The position numbers were made by a program, and so were the translations under genes. Of a stretch of 64,000 nucleotides of DNA, positions 1 through 8,011 are shown piece after piece; positions within the stretch are counted from its first letter, which is position 1; each line of letters begins with the position of its first letter. Origin of the DNA: Aquisalinus luteolus (GTDB lineage: Bacteria > Pseudomonadota > Alphaproteobacteria > Caulobacterales > Parvularculaceae); NCBI RefSeq assembly GCF_009712425.2, contig NZ_VCJR02000002.1, positions 1 to 64,000 on the forward strand, in the 5' to 3' direction. The notes under the pieces are model-generated. The model did no database searches and was not told where the DNA came from. It was given only the letters and a program-made list of their open reading frames with translations.

Positions 1-207
1 GACACATGCACGCTGCCATTCGCATTCTCGTCAACATTCCAAAATTTGCCCTTGCATCGCGGAGGCCATCCACACATGCGCGGATTGGATGCCGCCAGCC
101 AGTCGCCGCTGGACCGTTTGAAGTTAGCCCGTGGGAAAAATCACTTCTGATACAAGCCACTAGGTGATAGCATTACCAATGGTTGTGCCTCGACTAAGAA
201 CAAAAAG

Positions 208-1173
208 ATGAATGAAGAGACCAAAATTGATGAGTTGCCACAAGTTTCGAGCTTGTTGACCGGCACTATACGGGGCGGGACGAAAATTACAGATGTCCAT
301 TTGAAAGAGTTAAGCACAGGCCTTGCCGTCGAAGACACAAGAACGAGCGTCAATTGCTATCGGCTCCCAATCGATAAACATGGTCGTGTCAGATTTAAGC
401 CCTTGGCAGAATTTCTAAGAGAAAGAATTGTCGATTATGCCATCCCGCGGCGCCGTATTGATGAAGCGAAGAAGCATCTGAATGAGACAGGCTCCACTGC
501 TCAATTATCAAAGCTCGAAAAAGAAGCGAAGAAGCTATTCACTTCGCTGAGCCAAAGTGGAGAAGGCGGCGAGCTTATGGTCTTCGCGTTTGCAGAGGCC
601 GTTTTTGGTTTGTCACAGATCATATGCAAGATGAGCCTAAAGACATCTACTGAGATGCACTACCATGGCGCTGACGGTGTTTATGCAGAAGGCACCGATG
701 ATGGAGGCCTCAATGTGTATTGGGGAGAATCAAAGTTGTATGGTGACCCATCAGATGCGGTAAGAGATTGCCTCAAGTCTTTAGCACCTTTTCTTATTGA
801 TCCAGATGGAGACGATTCTGCGCGTTCTCAAGATGTTTTTCTGATCAATGAGTTTGCCAGCTTTGACGATCCAAAACTCACGGAAGGGCTAAAAAGATAT
901 TTTGATTTGGATGATCAAAAATCCTTATCGTTGCACCATTGTGGCATCGCATTAATTGGATTCGATACAACTTCTTATTTGAAGGACGGTGAAAACAGCG
1001 ATGAATTGAAACTGGAGGCCGAACTAAATGAACAAATTCCAGCTTGGGTTAAGCAAATAAAAAACCGAGTCGGTAAAGAAAATATAGCCTCTTATGATAT
1101 AAATTTCATCTGTGTACCAATGCGCACAGTCGAAGAATTCAGAAAATACTTTTTAAGCCTTTTGGAGAGCTAA
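208..1173 (+). CDS. hamA: Hachiman anti-phage defence nuclease HamA (DUF1837)
   Basis: A 321-residue protein with the DUF1837 layout of HamA, the effector nuclease of Hachiman defence. In the family HamA forms a complex with the helicase HamB and degrades DNA when activated. Seen in the sequence: a PD-(D/E)xK-like core with GEGGE (E122 after the glycines), HGADG (D156) and YWGESK (E174, K176), the expected acidic-acidic-lysine arrangement. The N-terminal 115 residues are charged and helical. The next gene, a DEAD-like helicase, starts one base after this stop, which is the standard hamA-hamB order. The start at 208 is the first in-frame ATG before the conserved region; its ribosome site is weak and A-rich. 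The preceding 207 bases hold no recognisable gene. Base composition is much richer in A+T than the chromosomal genes after 6.2 kb, indicating transfer. Confidence 0.88.
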   Translation: MNEETKIDELPQVSSLLTGTIRGGTKITDVHLKELSTGLAVEDTRTSVNCYRLPIDKHGRVRFKPLAEFLRERIVDYAIPRRRIDEAKKHLNETGSTAQLSKLEKEAKKLFTSLSQSGEGGELMVFAFAEAVFGLSQIICKMSLKTSTEMHYHGADGVYAEGTDDGGLNVYWGESKLYGDPSDAVRDCLKSLAPFLIDPDGDDSARSQDVFLINEFASFDDPKLTEGLKRYFDLDDQKSLSLHHCGIALIGFDTTSYLKDGENSDELKLEAELNEQIPAWVKQIKNRVGKENIASYDINFICVPMRTVEEFRKYFLSLLES

Positions 1174-1174
1174 G

Positions 1175-3799
1175 GTGGGTCTCGAAGTCATTCAAGAATG
1201 GTTGGTTGGACCAGATGGCATCAAGGAAGAGTTGGACCGTCTTAGGTTATGGTCAGCGGCCCTGAGTTTTGGTCCTGATACTATTCGGCATGACAATCTG
1301 ACCTCTGAGCATGACTGGAAAAGGCTTTTGTTTGCGGCCAGCATTTTGGCACAAAGCGAAGATCGTGAAGCTCAAGAATACGCGTTAATGGTGGCGGAAG
1401 CCGCAATTTGCTTTTCAGAAGATCGAATCTTTCAAGACGCTGGCGGCTTAATTTTAACAAGGCTTTCTAATCATCGAGCAGTTCAGTTAGCGCAAGAACG
1501 TGAATTTTTAAAACCTAATCTTGAAAGTCGTACTGGAACTATAGAACAGCTCCTTCTCACGCGGAGACGACTGCAATCTGAAATCCTGCTGAATGAGAAT
1601 GATTCTATCTTGGGAAATAGGTTTCAGAATGAGTTGTGGTCCAGTCTAGCGACTTCACATTGGCTCTCTGCTACTGCACCTACTGCCGCAGGAAAAACTT
1701 ATGCTGTGTTGAACTGGCTCTTGCTTCAACATGCAACAGGAAAAGCAAAATCATCTGTATTTGTCGCCCCGACCCGGGCGCTGGTTTCAGAAGTTGAGCA
1801 CCAGCTAAATCAACTCAAACTAAACCATGAGCTGAACAAACTCACTATTACCTCCCTTCCAATAAATGAGATTGATTCTGACGATAAGCCTTTCATCGCC
1901 GTTTTCACGCAAGAACGACTTCATATATTTTTGAACGCAAAACCACAGCCACATCCTTTTGACATCGCAATTATCGATGAAGCTCAAAAACTATCAGACG
2001 AGCGCAGAGGGGTAATCTTGCAGGATGCAATAGAAAGAGTTACTCGTGCTAATGAGCAGTGCAGACTCATTTTTTTGAGTCCTCATAGCGAGAATCCTGA
2101 CGTTCTTTTGGAAGAAGCGCCTAGCGGAGTAACCACTGCAGTTGTTCCGAGCAATACCGCCACCGTCATGCAAAATGTTATGGTTGCGGAACAGGTACGT
2201 GGAAATACAAAAGAATGGACCCTCTCTCTTTCTACCAATGACGGATTTAAACCGCTCGGCGGATTCTCGCTGTTTGACCGGCCAACCTCTGTCAGGAAGA
2301 GAATGGCCTTCGTTGCTCTTGCGCTAGGCAAAGAGACTTCTGGCACTCTTATTTATGTTACCACGGCCGACTCAGCCGAGCGAGTTGCAGGCCTGATTTA
2401 TGACGGACTGGCAGATGAAGAAATTAGTGACGACGAAGAACTAAATGATCTTTCTGAGTTCTGTGACAAAATTATCCATCCAAAATTTCAATTAGTACAT
2501 CTCGTTAAGCGTGGAGTCGCTTTCCATTACGGCAATATGCCTTCGCTTCTGCGCGAGGAAATTGAACGGCTTTTCACTGCCGGCAAAATTCGTTTTTTGG
2601 TGTCTACTTCAACTCTCATCGAGGGAGTGAATTTGGCTTGTAGAACCATCATAATAAGAGGCCCCAAAAAGGGTATTGGCCGAGACATGTCTCCACAAGA
2701 TTTTTGGAATTTAGCAGGACGTGCTGGCCGGTGGGGAGCCGACTTTTACGGGAATATTGTTTGTGTTGATGTTAGTAAACCGGCTGTTTGGCCACAAGGG
2801 TTACCCAATAAGACTGCATATCCTATTCGCCGTGAAACGGATCAGGTTATCGAGCAATTTGATGATCTTTCTGAATATCTTTCTCAGCGTACAGAAATGA
2901 AAACAGAAGCTGTAAACGGGAAGCTTGAGCATGTAGCCGCCTACTTAATGAGTTGGCAATATCGCGAAGGCTCTCTCAGAAACGCCCCTCCAGTAAAAAA
3001 ACTAAGCGAAGATAGGGCTAATCAGCTCGAAGAGCTGATTAAGCCATCGCTCGAAGCAATTGAAATAAGCCAGGAGATCGTAGATGCGAACCCTGGAATT
3101 TCGATTGTAGCATTACAGCGTCTGTTAACATATTTCAGAGACTTCTCTGCTGACCCAAAGTTATTGCTCCCCATCCCTCCGGAAGATGAGGAATCTGTGA
3201 ACCGATTTGTGTTCATATTTGATGTAATAAATTTAACCCTCGCCCCCGTCTTTGCGCCAGAACAACGCGTGTTGCCTTGTGCGCTAACAACTTGGGACTG
3301 GATGCGAGGCAAAACGCTGGGGCAGATGATAAAAGCCCGACTGAAACGTGAAAGAGCTAAACCTGAATACCAGTCAGACGAAGAGCTTCCTTATGCAAAA
3401 TTTATTCGTGACACAATGGCTGCGGTTGAGGAAATAGCGAGATTCTTAGCGCCAAAGTATCTGGGTGCATATCTATCAGTGTTAAGACAAAACTTTCACG
3501 AAAGAGGAATTTCTGAAGAATTTCCTGATGATCTCACATATGATCTGTTCTTGGAATTCGGAGTAAGCACCCGGACATTGATTACGCTGATTAGCCTCGG
3601 CCTATCGCGCACAAGTTCAATCGAATTGAGTGACTACCTAGGGCGTACCGATTTAAATGAGATCGAGGTATTACAGAGACTAGAACGGGGAGAATGGGAA
3701 TCTTTAGATTTACCTGCGTTAGTGAAGCGTGAAATTCGTCGTGTCATTGAGCAAAAAAAGCTCGAGAACTCAGCTGACTCTAATATGGAGCAAAACTGA
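1175..3799 (+). CDS. hamB: Hachiman helicase HamB
   Basis: An 874-residue superfamily 2 helicase, the ATP-driven partner of HamA. Visible motifs are Walker A APTAAGKT (168-175), motif Ia VAPTRALV (197-204), a DEAQ box (268-271), STSTLIEGVNL (476-486) and NLAGRAGRWG (511-520), the last being the arginine-finger motif VI. The long helical C-terminus (about 540-874) has no motif I can name. The start is GTG at 1175, one base after the hamA stop, with GGAG about nine bases upstream inside the end of hamA, so the two are probably translated from one mRNA. The stop TGA shares its last base with the ATG of the next gene. Known of the family: HamB senses or loads on DNA and licenses HamA cleavage. 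Composition is A+T-rich like hamA. Confidence 0.88.
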   Translation: MGLEVIQEWLVGPDGIKEELDRLRLWSAALSFGPDTIRHDNLTSEHDWKRLLFAASILAQSEDREAQEYALMVAEAAICFSEDRIFQDAGGLILTRLSNHRAVQLAQEREFLKPNLESRTGTIEQLLLTRRRLQSEILLNENDSILGNRFQNELWSSLATSHWLSATAPTAAGKTYAVLNWLLLQHATGKAKSSVFVAPTRALVSEVEHQLNQLKLNHELNKLTITSLPINEIDSDDKPFIAVFTQERLHIFLNAKPQPHPFDIAIIDEAQKLSDERRGVILQDAIERVTRANEQCRLIFLSPHSENPDVLLEEAPSGVTTAVVPSNTATVMQNVMVAEQVRGNTKEWTLSLSTNDGFKPLGGFSLFDRPTSVRKRMAFVALALGKETSGTLIYVTTADSAERVAGLIYDGLADEEISDDEELNDLSEFCDKIIHPKFQLVHLVKRGVAFHYGNMPSLLREEIERLFTAGKIRFLVSTSTLIEGVNLACRTIIIRGPKKGIGRDMSPQDFWNLAGRAGRWGADFYGNIVCVDVSKPAVWPQGLPNKTAYPIRRETDQVIEQFDDLSEYLSQRTEMKTEAVNGKLEHVAAYLMSWQYREGSLRNAPPVKKLSEDRANQLEELIKPSLEAIEISQEIVDANPGISIVALQRLLTYFRDFSADPKLLLPIPPEDEESVNRFVFIFDVINLTLAPVFAPEQRVLPCALTTWDWMRGKTLGQMIKARLKRERAKPEYQSDEELPYAKFIRDTMAAVEEIARFLAPKYLGAYLSVLRQNFHERGISEEFPDDLTYDLFLEFGVSTRTLITLISLGLSRTSSIELSDYLGRTDLNEIEVLQRLERGEWESLDLPALVKREIRRVIEQKKLENSADSNMEQN

Positions 3800-4089
3800 T
3801 GGCTAAAGGGAAAGTAGTAAAAATTGACGGTGTGCTTTTCGAGCGAAAAGGCGATGCAATGGCACACTTAAGAACAATGTTAAATAGCTATGAGCTTGAG
3901 CAACGGGTGTCAGAAAAAGACCAATCATTTTTGTTAGACGCAATTAGAAACCATCCCGAATCCGAAGAAAAGATTGGTTCTGGCATTGATCATTTTTTCG
4001 TCCGTAGGGCTGATTATGGGACGCGATGTTTTTGGATCCGACGGGTGGACGGTAGCGAAGAGCGTTTTTCATACAAGAGCTGCGTATGA
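3799..4089 (+). CDS. Small DUF3223 (DCL-like) protein coupled to Hachiman
   Basis: A 96-residue protein whose second half fits the DUF3223 pattern: HPESEEKIGSGI (about 52-63), then TRCFWIRRVDGS and FSYKSCV at the C-terminus. The same fold occurs in plant DCL proteins, which act in plastid rRNA maturation, and at the C-terminus of plant RNA polymerase IV/V large subunits, so a link to nucleic acid is plausible. The first 50 residues are basic and helical. Its ATG overlaps the hamB TGA by one base, so it should be translationally coupled to hamB and made with the defence proteins. I know of no role for DUF3223 in Hachiman. It could be an accessory, regulator or self-protection factor, or a passenger. 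The gene call is firm; function is unknown. Confidence 0.8.
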   Translation: MAKGKVVKIDGVLFERKGDAMAHLRTMLNSYELEQRVSEKDQSFLLDAIRNHPESEEKIGSGIDHFFVRRADYGTRCFWIRRVDGSEERFSYKSCV

Positions 4090-4296
4090 GAATGACGCAC
4101 TGATATGCTCGACGATTTTAAACCATACCAATTTTTATAGACCCGTATTTTACATAGGGGCTTTGCCCCTCGCGCGGGCAAGGCATCCAAACGTATCCAC
4201 GCCTGACGGCGCGGAGCCTCGTTCGGAGCCTCCTTGCCCACGGCACACCCCATTCTTCGCCAGAATGGCAGAGGGTTGCAGGGCAACCCTTGCTTT
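4090..4296. other. Intergenic region between Hachiman and mobilization genes
   Basis: About 200 bases separate the end of the DUF3223 gene from the convergent relaxase gene. It contains a short hairpin AGGGGC-TTT-GCCCCT at 4156-4170 and a G+C-rich stretch, then the terminator listed separately. The A+T-rich island composition changes to G+C-rich here, suggesting two modules of different origin were joined. No coding frame here is convincing. An origin of transfer could lie here, but I see no recognised nick motif. Confidence 0.4.
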
Positions 4297-4298
4297 TT
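4272..4298 (+). terminator. Rho-independent terminator of the Hachiman operon
   Basis: Perfect 8-bp stem AGGGTTGC (4272-4279) and GCAACCCT (4283-4290) with a 3-base loop, followed by TGCTTTTT. It lies downstream of the DUF3223 gene and ends on the stop codon of the convergent relaxase gene. Confidence 0.6.
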
Positions 4299-5667
4299 AT
4301 CTTTCAAGGCCGTGGCCACGGTCGCGCGATGATCTGACTTGCGGGCGTTGGCGAGGTTCGCGCAAACGCGCCAGGTATTCCCTCCGCTTGTCGGCCTGAT
4401 CGTTGAAGACTTCCCTCGGCGCTCTCTTCTCCGGCGGCTTTTCCTGTTCGCGTTGCGGCTCTTTACCTTCCCGTCGATAGCGGGCCAGCTCCCGGTGAAC
4501 TTCCGTCACCTCTTTCAGATGTTTGCGCCGTTCCATCTTGATCGGCACTTGCAGGGCATGCCGCTGGAATAGCTGCCGGGCGATCATGTCCGTGCGCTCT
4601 TTGCGGTCGCGCTGCATGGCGGCTTCGGCCTGCCGCTCATTTTCCTGCACGATTTTGGAGCGCTTGCCCGTCACCCGATCCCAAAGACCGAAGAAGCCGG
4701 AGCGCAGTTTCGCGGCCCTCTCCAGCACCTCCCGCTTGGCGCGGTCATCCTGCTGGCTTTGCAGGCTGGCGCGCTCAGCCCGATGCTTTTCAGTCACCTT
4801 GGTCTTTTGCGCGATTAGCGGCTCCATACGCTTTTTGGAGCGTTCATCCGCTTCACGCAGCCAGCCTTGAGCAACGGGAGTCATTTCCCGCGCCATAGTT
4901 TGCTTTGCCTGATCGACCGAAGGCAGCTCTTGCGGTTTGCCAAGTCGTGCCTCCAGCTCGGCTTTCTCGCCGATATAGCGCGACAGCGACAGCGCTTCGC
5001 CACCATAGGAGACAGCCACGAAGCCCCGGCGATCCCCCTTCGCGAGTTTCAGCCCGTGGTCCTGCAGCGCCGCCTCGAAACTCGCCCGGCTATCGGAGAT
5101 CGCCCAGCAATCCTGCAGGACATGCTTCAGATCGCCCGCATGTTTGCCCATGCGCTTGGCCTGCTGCCATTGGTCCAGCGTGAAATTGCGCGGGTCGGCG
5201 TTCCCGCGCTCGATCAGGCCGCGCGGCATTTGCCAGCCATGCTCTCGGTATAACTCGCGGGAGACTTCCTGCAGCTTGCTCTTGGAATAGGAAAGCTGGA
5301 TCGCCTTCATTTCCTCTGCATCGATCCGCGACCAGACCGCATGACAGTGACGGCGGCCTTCCTTTTCATGAAAGACGATGGCGCGGGGTTGGCCCGTCAG
5401 GCCGAGGCGTGTTTCGGCTTTGGTGACGGCCTGCTCGAATTGTTCATCGCTGACCGCCTTGCCTTCCGGCGGATTGAGCGAGAGCGAGAACAGGAATTGC
5501 CTGCAGCGCGTACCGCGTGAGATCGCTTGCACCTCGTTGAACGCCCCCGGCAGCGTGTCCGAGGCAAAGCCTGATATCTCATGCACATGGACATGCTCGT
5601 TTTCCGGCGACATGAGATGCCGGGCGAGGTCTTGCGCCCCGCCGCGTTGATTACCGACCAAGATCAT
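4297..5667 (-). CDS. Relaxase / mobilization nuclease (VirD2-MobA type)
   Basis: A 456-residue relaxase-family protein that would nick the origin of transfer and pilot DNA during mobilization. The N-terminal domain (about 1-160) has the conserved NQRGG start and FLFSLSLNPP, then FHEKEGRRHCHAVWSR with H100, H107 and H109, the metal-binding histidine motif. The remainder (about 170-456) is charged and probably coiled coil. Oddly there is no tyrosine before Y127, although classical MOBP relaxases carry the nucleophile tyrosine within the first 30 residues. The start lies three bases after the MobC stop, so the two form one transcription unit in the usual relaxosome order. No conjugation pore genes are visible, so the element would be mobilizable rather than self-transmissible, unless such genes lie beyond the left edge. 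Confidence 0.82.
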   Translation of the reverse strand: MILVGNQRGGAQDLARHLMSPENEHVHVHEISGFASDTLPGAFNEVQAISRGTRCRQFLFSLSLNPPEGKAVSDEQFEQAVTKAETRLGLTGQPRAIVFHEKEGRRHCHAVWSRIDAEEMKAIQLSYSKSKLQEVSRELYREHGWQMPRGLIERGNADPRNFTLDQWQQAKRMGKHAGDLKHVLQDCWAISDSRASFEAALQDHGLKLAKGDRRGFVAVSYGGEALSLSRYIGEKAELEARLGKPQELPSVDQAKQTMAREMTPVAQGWLREADERSKKRMEPLIAQKTKVTEKHRAERASLQSQQDDRAKREVLERAAKLRSGFFGLWDRVTGKRSKIVQENERQAEAAMQRDRKERTDMIARQLFQRHALQVPIKMERRKHLKEVTEVHRELARYRREGKEPQREQEKPPEKRAPREVFNDQADKRREYLARLREPRQRPQVRSSRDRGHGLER

Positions 5668-5670
5668 AAA

Positions 5671-6069
5671 TCAGCTTTGCGACTTGATACCGAGCGCCGC
5701 GATCAGCTCTTCGCGCATCCGGCGTATATCGGCACAGGCCGAAGCCAGTTCATCGGTCAGATCAGGCGTGACCGGGAGCGTGCCGAGATTGGCGGCTTTG
5801 GCGATCTGGTTGAGGTTGGAAGACAGACGCGATTGGCCGAGCAGAGCCAGCGCCTTGCCGATGGCGGCTTCATCCGAGCGGGGTTTACGATAGGAACGGC
5901 GCGGCGTTTCCTGATCGCCGAACACCTTCTCGCGCACATAGGCATTGACCGAGCGCTGCCCGGCCAGCTCTTTGAGCAAGGCCCGTTCATTTTCGGAAAC
6001 GCGCAACGAGATCGGCGCAGGGCGTTTCTTCTTCGGCTTGGCGGCTTGATTGAAAGAATGGCAGGTCAT
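5671..6069 (-). CDS. mobC: MobC-like relaxosome accessory protein
   Basis: A 132-residue basic protein with the MobC pattern: a ribbon-helix-helix-like N-terminus (PISLRVSENERALLKELAG, about 19-37) and the characteristic LSSNLNQIAKAANLG box near residues 80-95. MobC proteins bind at oriT and help the relaxase open the strands. It lies immediately upstream of the relaxase gene with a three-base gap. The ATG at 6069 is preceded by GGAGG about ten bases upstream. The oriT would be expected near its 5' side, around 6070-6140, where a small inverted repeat TTCCAA (6112-6117) / TTGGAA (6129-6134) is present, but I cannot prove that is oriT. Confidence 0.82.
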   Translation of the reverse strand: MTCHSFNQAAKPKKKRPAPISLRVSENERALLKELAGQRSVNAYVREKVFGDQETPRRSYRKPRSDEAAIGKALALLGQSRLSSNLNQIAKAANLGTLPVTPDLTDELASACADIRRMREELIAALGIKSQS

Positions 6070-6140
6070 GCGTCCGGCCCTCCATCGAGATCAAGTGCTT
6101 GAAGTTGGGTGTTCCAATCTGATAAAGTTTGGAAAAGGAT

Positions 6141-6169
6141 GTTCGAAGGGAGTCCTTCGATCTCCGCCA
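6141..6169. other. tRNA 3'-end-like sequence, candidate attachment site of the island
   Basis: The end of this stretch, GAGTCCTTCGATCTCCGCCA, closely resembles the 3' end (T-arm right strand, acceptor, CCA) of an alphaproteobacterial tRNA-Ser-type gene, and GTTCGA precedes it at 6141. No complete tRNA can be folded from the surrounding bases, so it looks like a fragment. It lies at the border between the mobilization genes and ordinary chromosomal genes, as an attR from integration into a tRNA gene would. The matching attL and tRNA would lie left of the window. Confidence 0.4.
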
Positions 6170-6258
6170 CTTTTGCAAGTGCGCGATGCTGCCCGCCAAC
6201 CCATCGTGCGGGCTGCGAGTTCAGGCTATGAATTCTCCGCCAGCTTTTCCGGACGGCG

Positions 6259-6612
6259 CTAATCTGTCAGCTCGAGCGTGACGTCGAACGGCTCTTCCCT
6301 GTCAAGCAGGCGCAAATCTGCGTTCACTTTGCCCAACAGGACCAGACCAGGCGCGTGTCTGAAGTCACGATAAAATAGGGCAAGATTGCCCCATGGTGCG
6401 TAATAGGTGATGTCACCCGCTGATGGCTTGTAGCCGCTTGGCACACCACCTGTGTCCAGACGGCGCGGCAGGTCACTGACCTTCTCGATCCCCGCATAAT
6501 CCTTCAGGGTGAGCGTTAGTGGCAATAGTGACGCAAAATCCTGCGCAGCTACATTGTCAGCAAGCGTCAGGGGCATTTTTTGCCCTGCCATTTTAAGAGA
6601 TATCCCGATCAT
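6259..6612 (-). CDS. Cyclophilin-like fold protein
   Basis: A 117-residue protein of the small cyclophilin-like family. It shows the diagnostic run TLADNVAAQDFASLLPLTL (about 16-34), EKVSDLPRRL, GDITYYAPWGNLALFYRDF (about 66-84) and GLVLLGKV. These proteins share the cyclophilin barrel but lack the usual prolyl isomerase active site; their function is not established. It often sits beside aldo/keto reductases and cupins, as here. The start at 6612 follows GAGGGTAAG. It ends just right of the candidate island border and has normal chromosomal composition, so it is probably the first native gene here. Confidence 0.8.
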   Translation of the reverse strand: MIGISLKMAGQKMPLTLADNVAAQDFASLLPLTLTLKDYAGIEKVSDLPRRLDTGGVPSGYKPSAGDITYYAPWGNLALFYRDFRHAPGLVLLGKVNADLRLLDREEPFDVTLELTD

Positions 6613-6682
6613 CTTACCCTCGCGATCAGTTTACAGACAATCACGAGGCGGTGCAAAGCCGCCCCGCGACCGCCTGGTTTAC

Positions 6683-7546
6683 TTATTGAGGCTTGGCATA
6701 GACGGGGAAATCGCTTGCCTCGCCATAATCCTTGATCGGTTCAATCGTGCGCAGGGCCTCCATATCGCTTTCGGAGATCTCGAAGCCCACATCGGCATTG
6801 TTCTGCATGTGATCGGGATTGGCGGTTTTGGGCAGTGGCAGCAGGCCAAGCTGTAGCAGGTACCGTATACTGAGCTGTGGTACGCTGACATCATAGCGTG
6901 ACGCGATCTCCTTGATCTTTTCATTGTCCAGGATCTCGCCGTGGCCCATCGGGGAATAGGCTTCGACGACCATATCCGCGCCCTTGCAGTGTTCGATCAG
7001 CTCGAAAGGCGTATTGCTGATGTGAGCCAGGATCTGGTTCGACATCGGCTTTATGCGCGCATTCTCTATCAGATTATCCACGTCCTGCTTCTGGAAGTTG
7101 GAGACCCCTATGGCCCGCAGCTTGCCAGCCTCACAGGCTTCCTCAAGCGCCTTCCAGGCAGCAAGGTTGCCCTCGAAGAACCGGTCATCGCTGCCGAACT
7201 TGTCCCAGGGTTGTGGGCTGTGGATGATCATGAGGTCGATGACATCGAGCCCCAGATTTTCCAGCGAGCCATCGATGGCTTCCTTCGCCTCCTCATAGGA
7301 CTTGATGCCGGCATCGAGCTTGGTCGTGACGAACAGCTCTTCCCGGGCAATGCCGCTGTTGCGAATGCCGTCTCCTACACCACGCTCATTGCCATAGGCC
7401 TGTGCCGTGTCGATATGACGATAGCCAAGCGCTACGGCGGATTTCACCGCATCGGCAACCTTGTCATCCTCGATCATCCATGTGCCAAGGCCGAGCCGCG
7501 GAATCGCAACACCATTTGAAAATTTGTATGTATCTTGAATAATCAT
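6683..7546 (-). CDS. Aldo/keto reductase
   Basis: A 287-residue NADPH-dependent aldo/keto reductase of the 2,5-diketo-gluconate/morphine-dehydrogenase type. The catalytic tetrad is complete: D46 and Y51 in the GYRHIDTAQAYGNE stretch, K76 in TTKLDAG and H109 in LMIIHSPQPW. GVSNF and the C-terminal cofactor region are also present. It would reduce small aldehydes or ketones in the cytoplasm. The ATG at 7546 follows AAAGGAAAC. It lies between the cyclophilin-like and cupin genes on the same strand with gaps of 70 and 57 bases, which suggests co-transcription. The physiological substrate cannot be read from the sequence. Confidence 0.88.
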   Translation of the reverse strand: MIIQDTYKFSNGVAIPRLGLGTWMIEDDKVADAVKSAVALGYRHIDTAQAYGNERGVGDGIRNSGIAREELFVTTKLDAGIKSYEEAKEAIDGSLENLGLDVIDLMIIHSPQPWDKFGSDDRFFEGNLAAWKALEEACEAGKLRAIGVSNFQKQDVDNLIENARIKPMSNQILAHISNTPFELIEHCKGADMVVEAYSPMGHGEILDNEKIKEIASRYDVSVPQLSIRYLLQLGLLPLPKTANPDHMQNNADVGFEISESDMEALRTIEPIKDYGEASDFPVYAKPQ

Positions 7547-7603
7547 GTCAGTTTCCTTTCGGTAGTATTCTTCCGTCTATCGAAATTGTGCCCGATACGG
7601 ATC

Positions 7604-8011
7604 TTATTTATCCGCTCCGAGATATTCCTCGTCGGTGACATGCTCCAGCCACTCGACATTCTTGCCGTCCAGCCTTTCCTGAAGGGCGATATGCGTCATC
7701 GACGCATCGGGTGTCGCGCCGTGCCAGTGCTTCTTGTCCTTTGGGCAAAGCATGATGTCGCCAGCATGGAATTCGATTTTTTCCTTGCCCTCCACCTGCG
7801 TCCAGCCGATACCTTCGGTGACGATCAATGTCTGACCTAACGGGTGCTTGTGCCATGCAGTTCGGGCGCCGGGCTCGAACGTTACGATGGCGCCGGTCAG
7901 GCGCGAGGGTTCTTCGCGGGAGAACATGCCCTTGATCGTCGCCTTGCCGGTGAAATTTTCCGCAGGACCTTCGACAGTTTCCTGCTCTTCCTTGCGTATG
8001 ATTTTCATCAT
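7604..8011 (-). CDS. Cupin protein, (R)-mandelonitrile-lyase / carboxymuconolactone-associated type
   Basis: A 135-residue single-domain cupin. Motif 1 is WHKHPLGQTLIVTEGIGW with the metal histidines; motif 2 includes FHAGDIMLCPKDKKHWHG. This fits the small manganese cupins annotated as hydroxynitrile lyases or quercetinase-like proteins; the in vivo reaction is usually unknown. The open frame runs further upstream to 8086, but the ATG-ATG at 8011 has AAAGGAG just upstream and matches the family N-terminus, so I chose it. First gene of a minus-strand group with the reductase and the cyclophilin-like protein. Confidence 0.82.
   Translation of the reverse strand: MMKIIRKEEQETVEGPAENFTGKATIKGMFSREEPSRLTGAIVTFEPGARTAWHKHPLGQTLIVTEGIGWTQVEGKEKIEFHAGDIMLCPKDKKHWHGATPDASMTHIALQERLDGKNVEWLEHVTDEEYLGADK

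Noticed and set aside
5671-6069. Repressor instead of MobC
   Set aside because: The ribbon-helix-helix start could fit a repressor, but the NLNQIA box and the position before a relaxase are specific for MobC.
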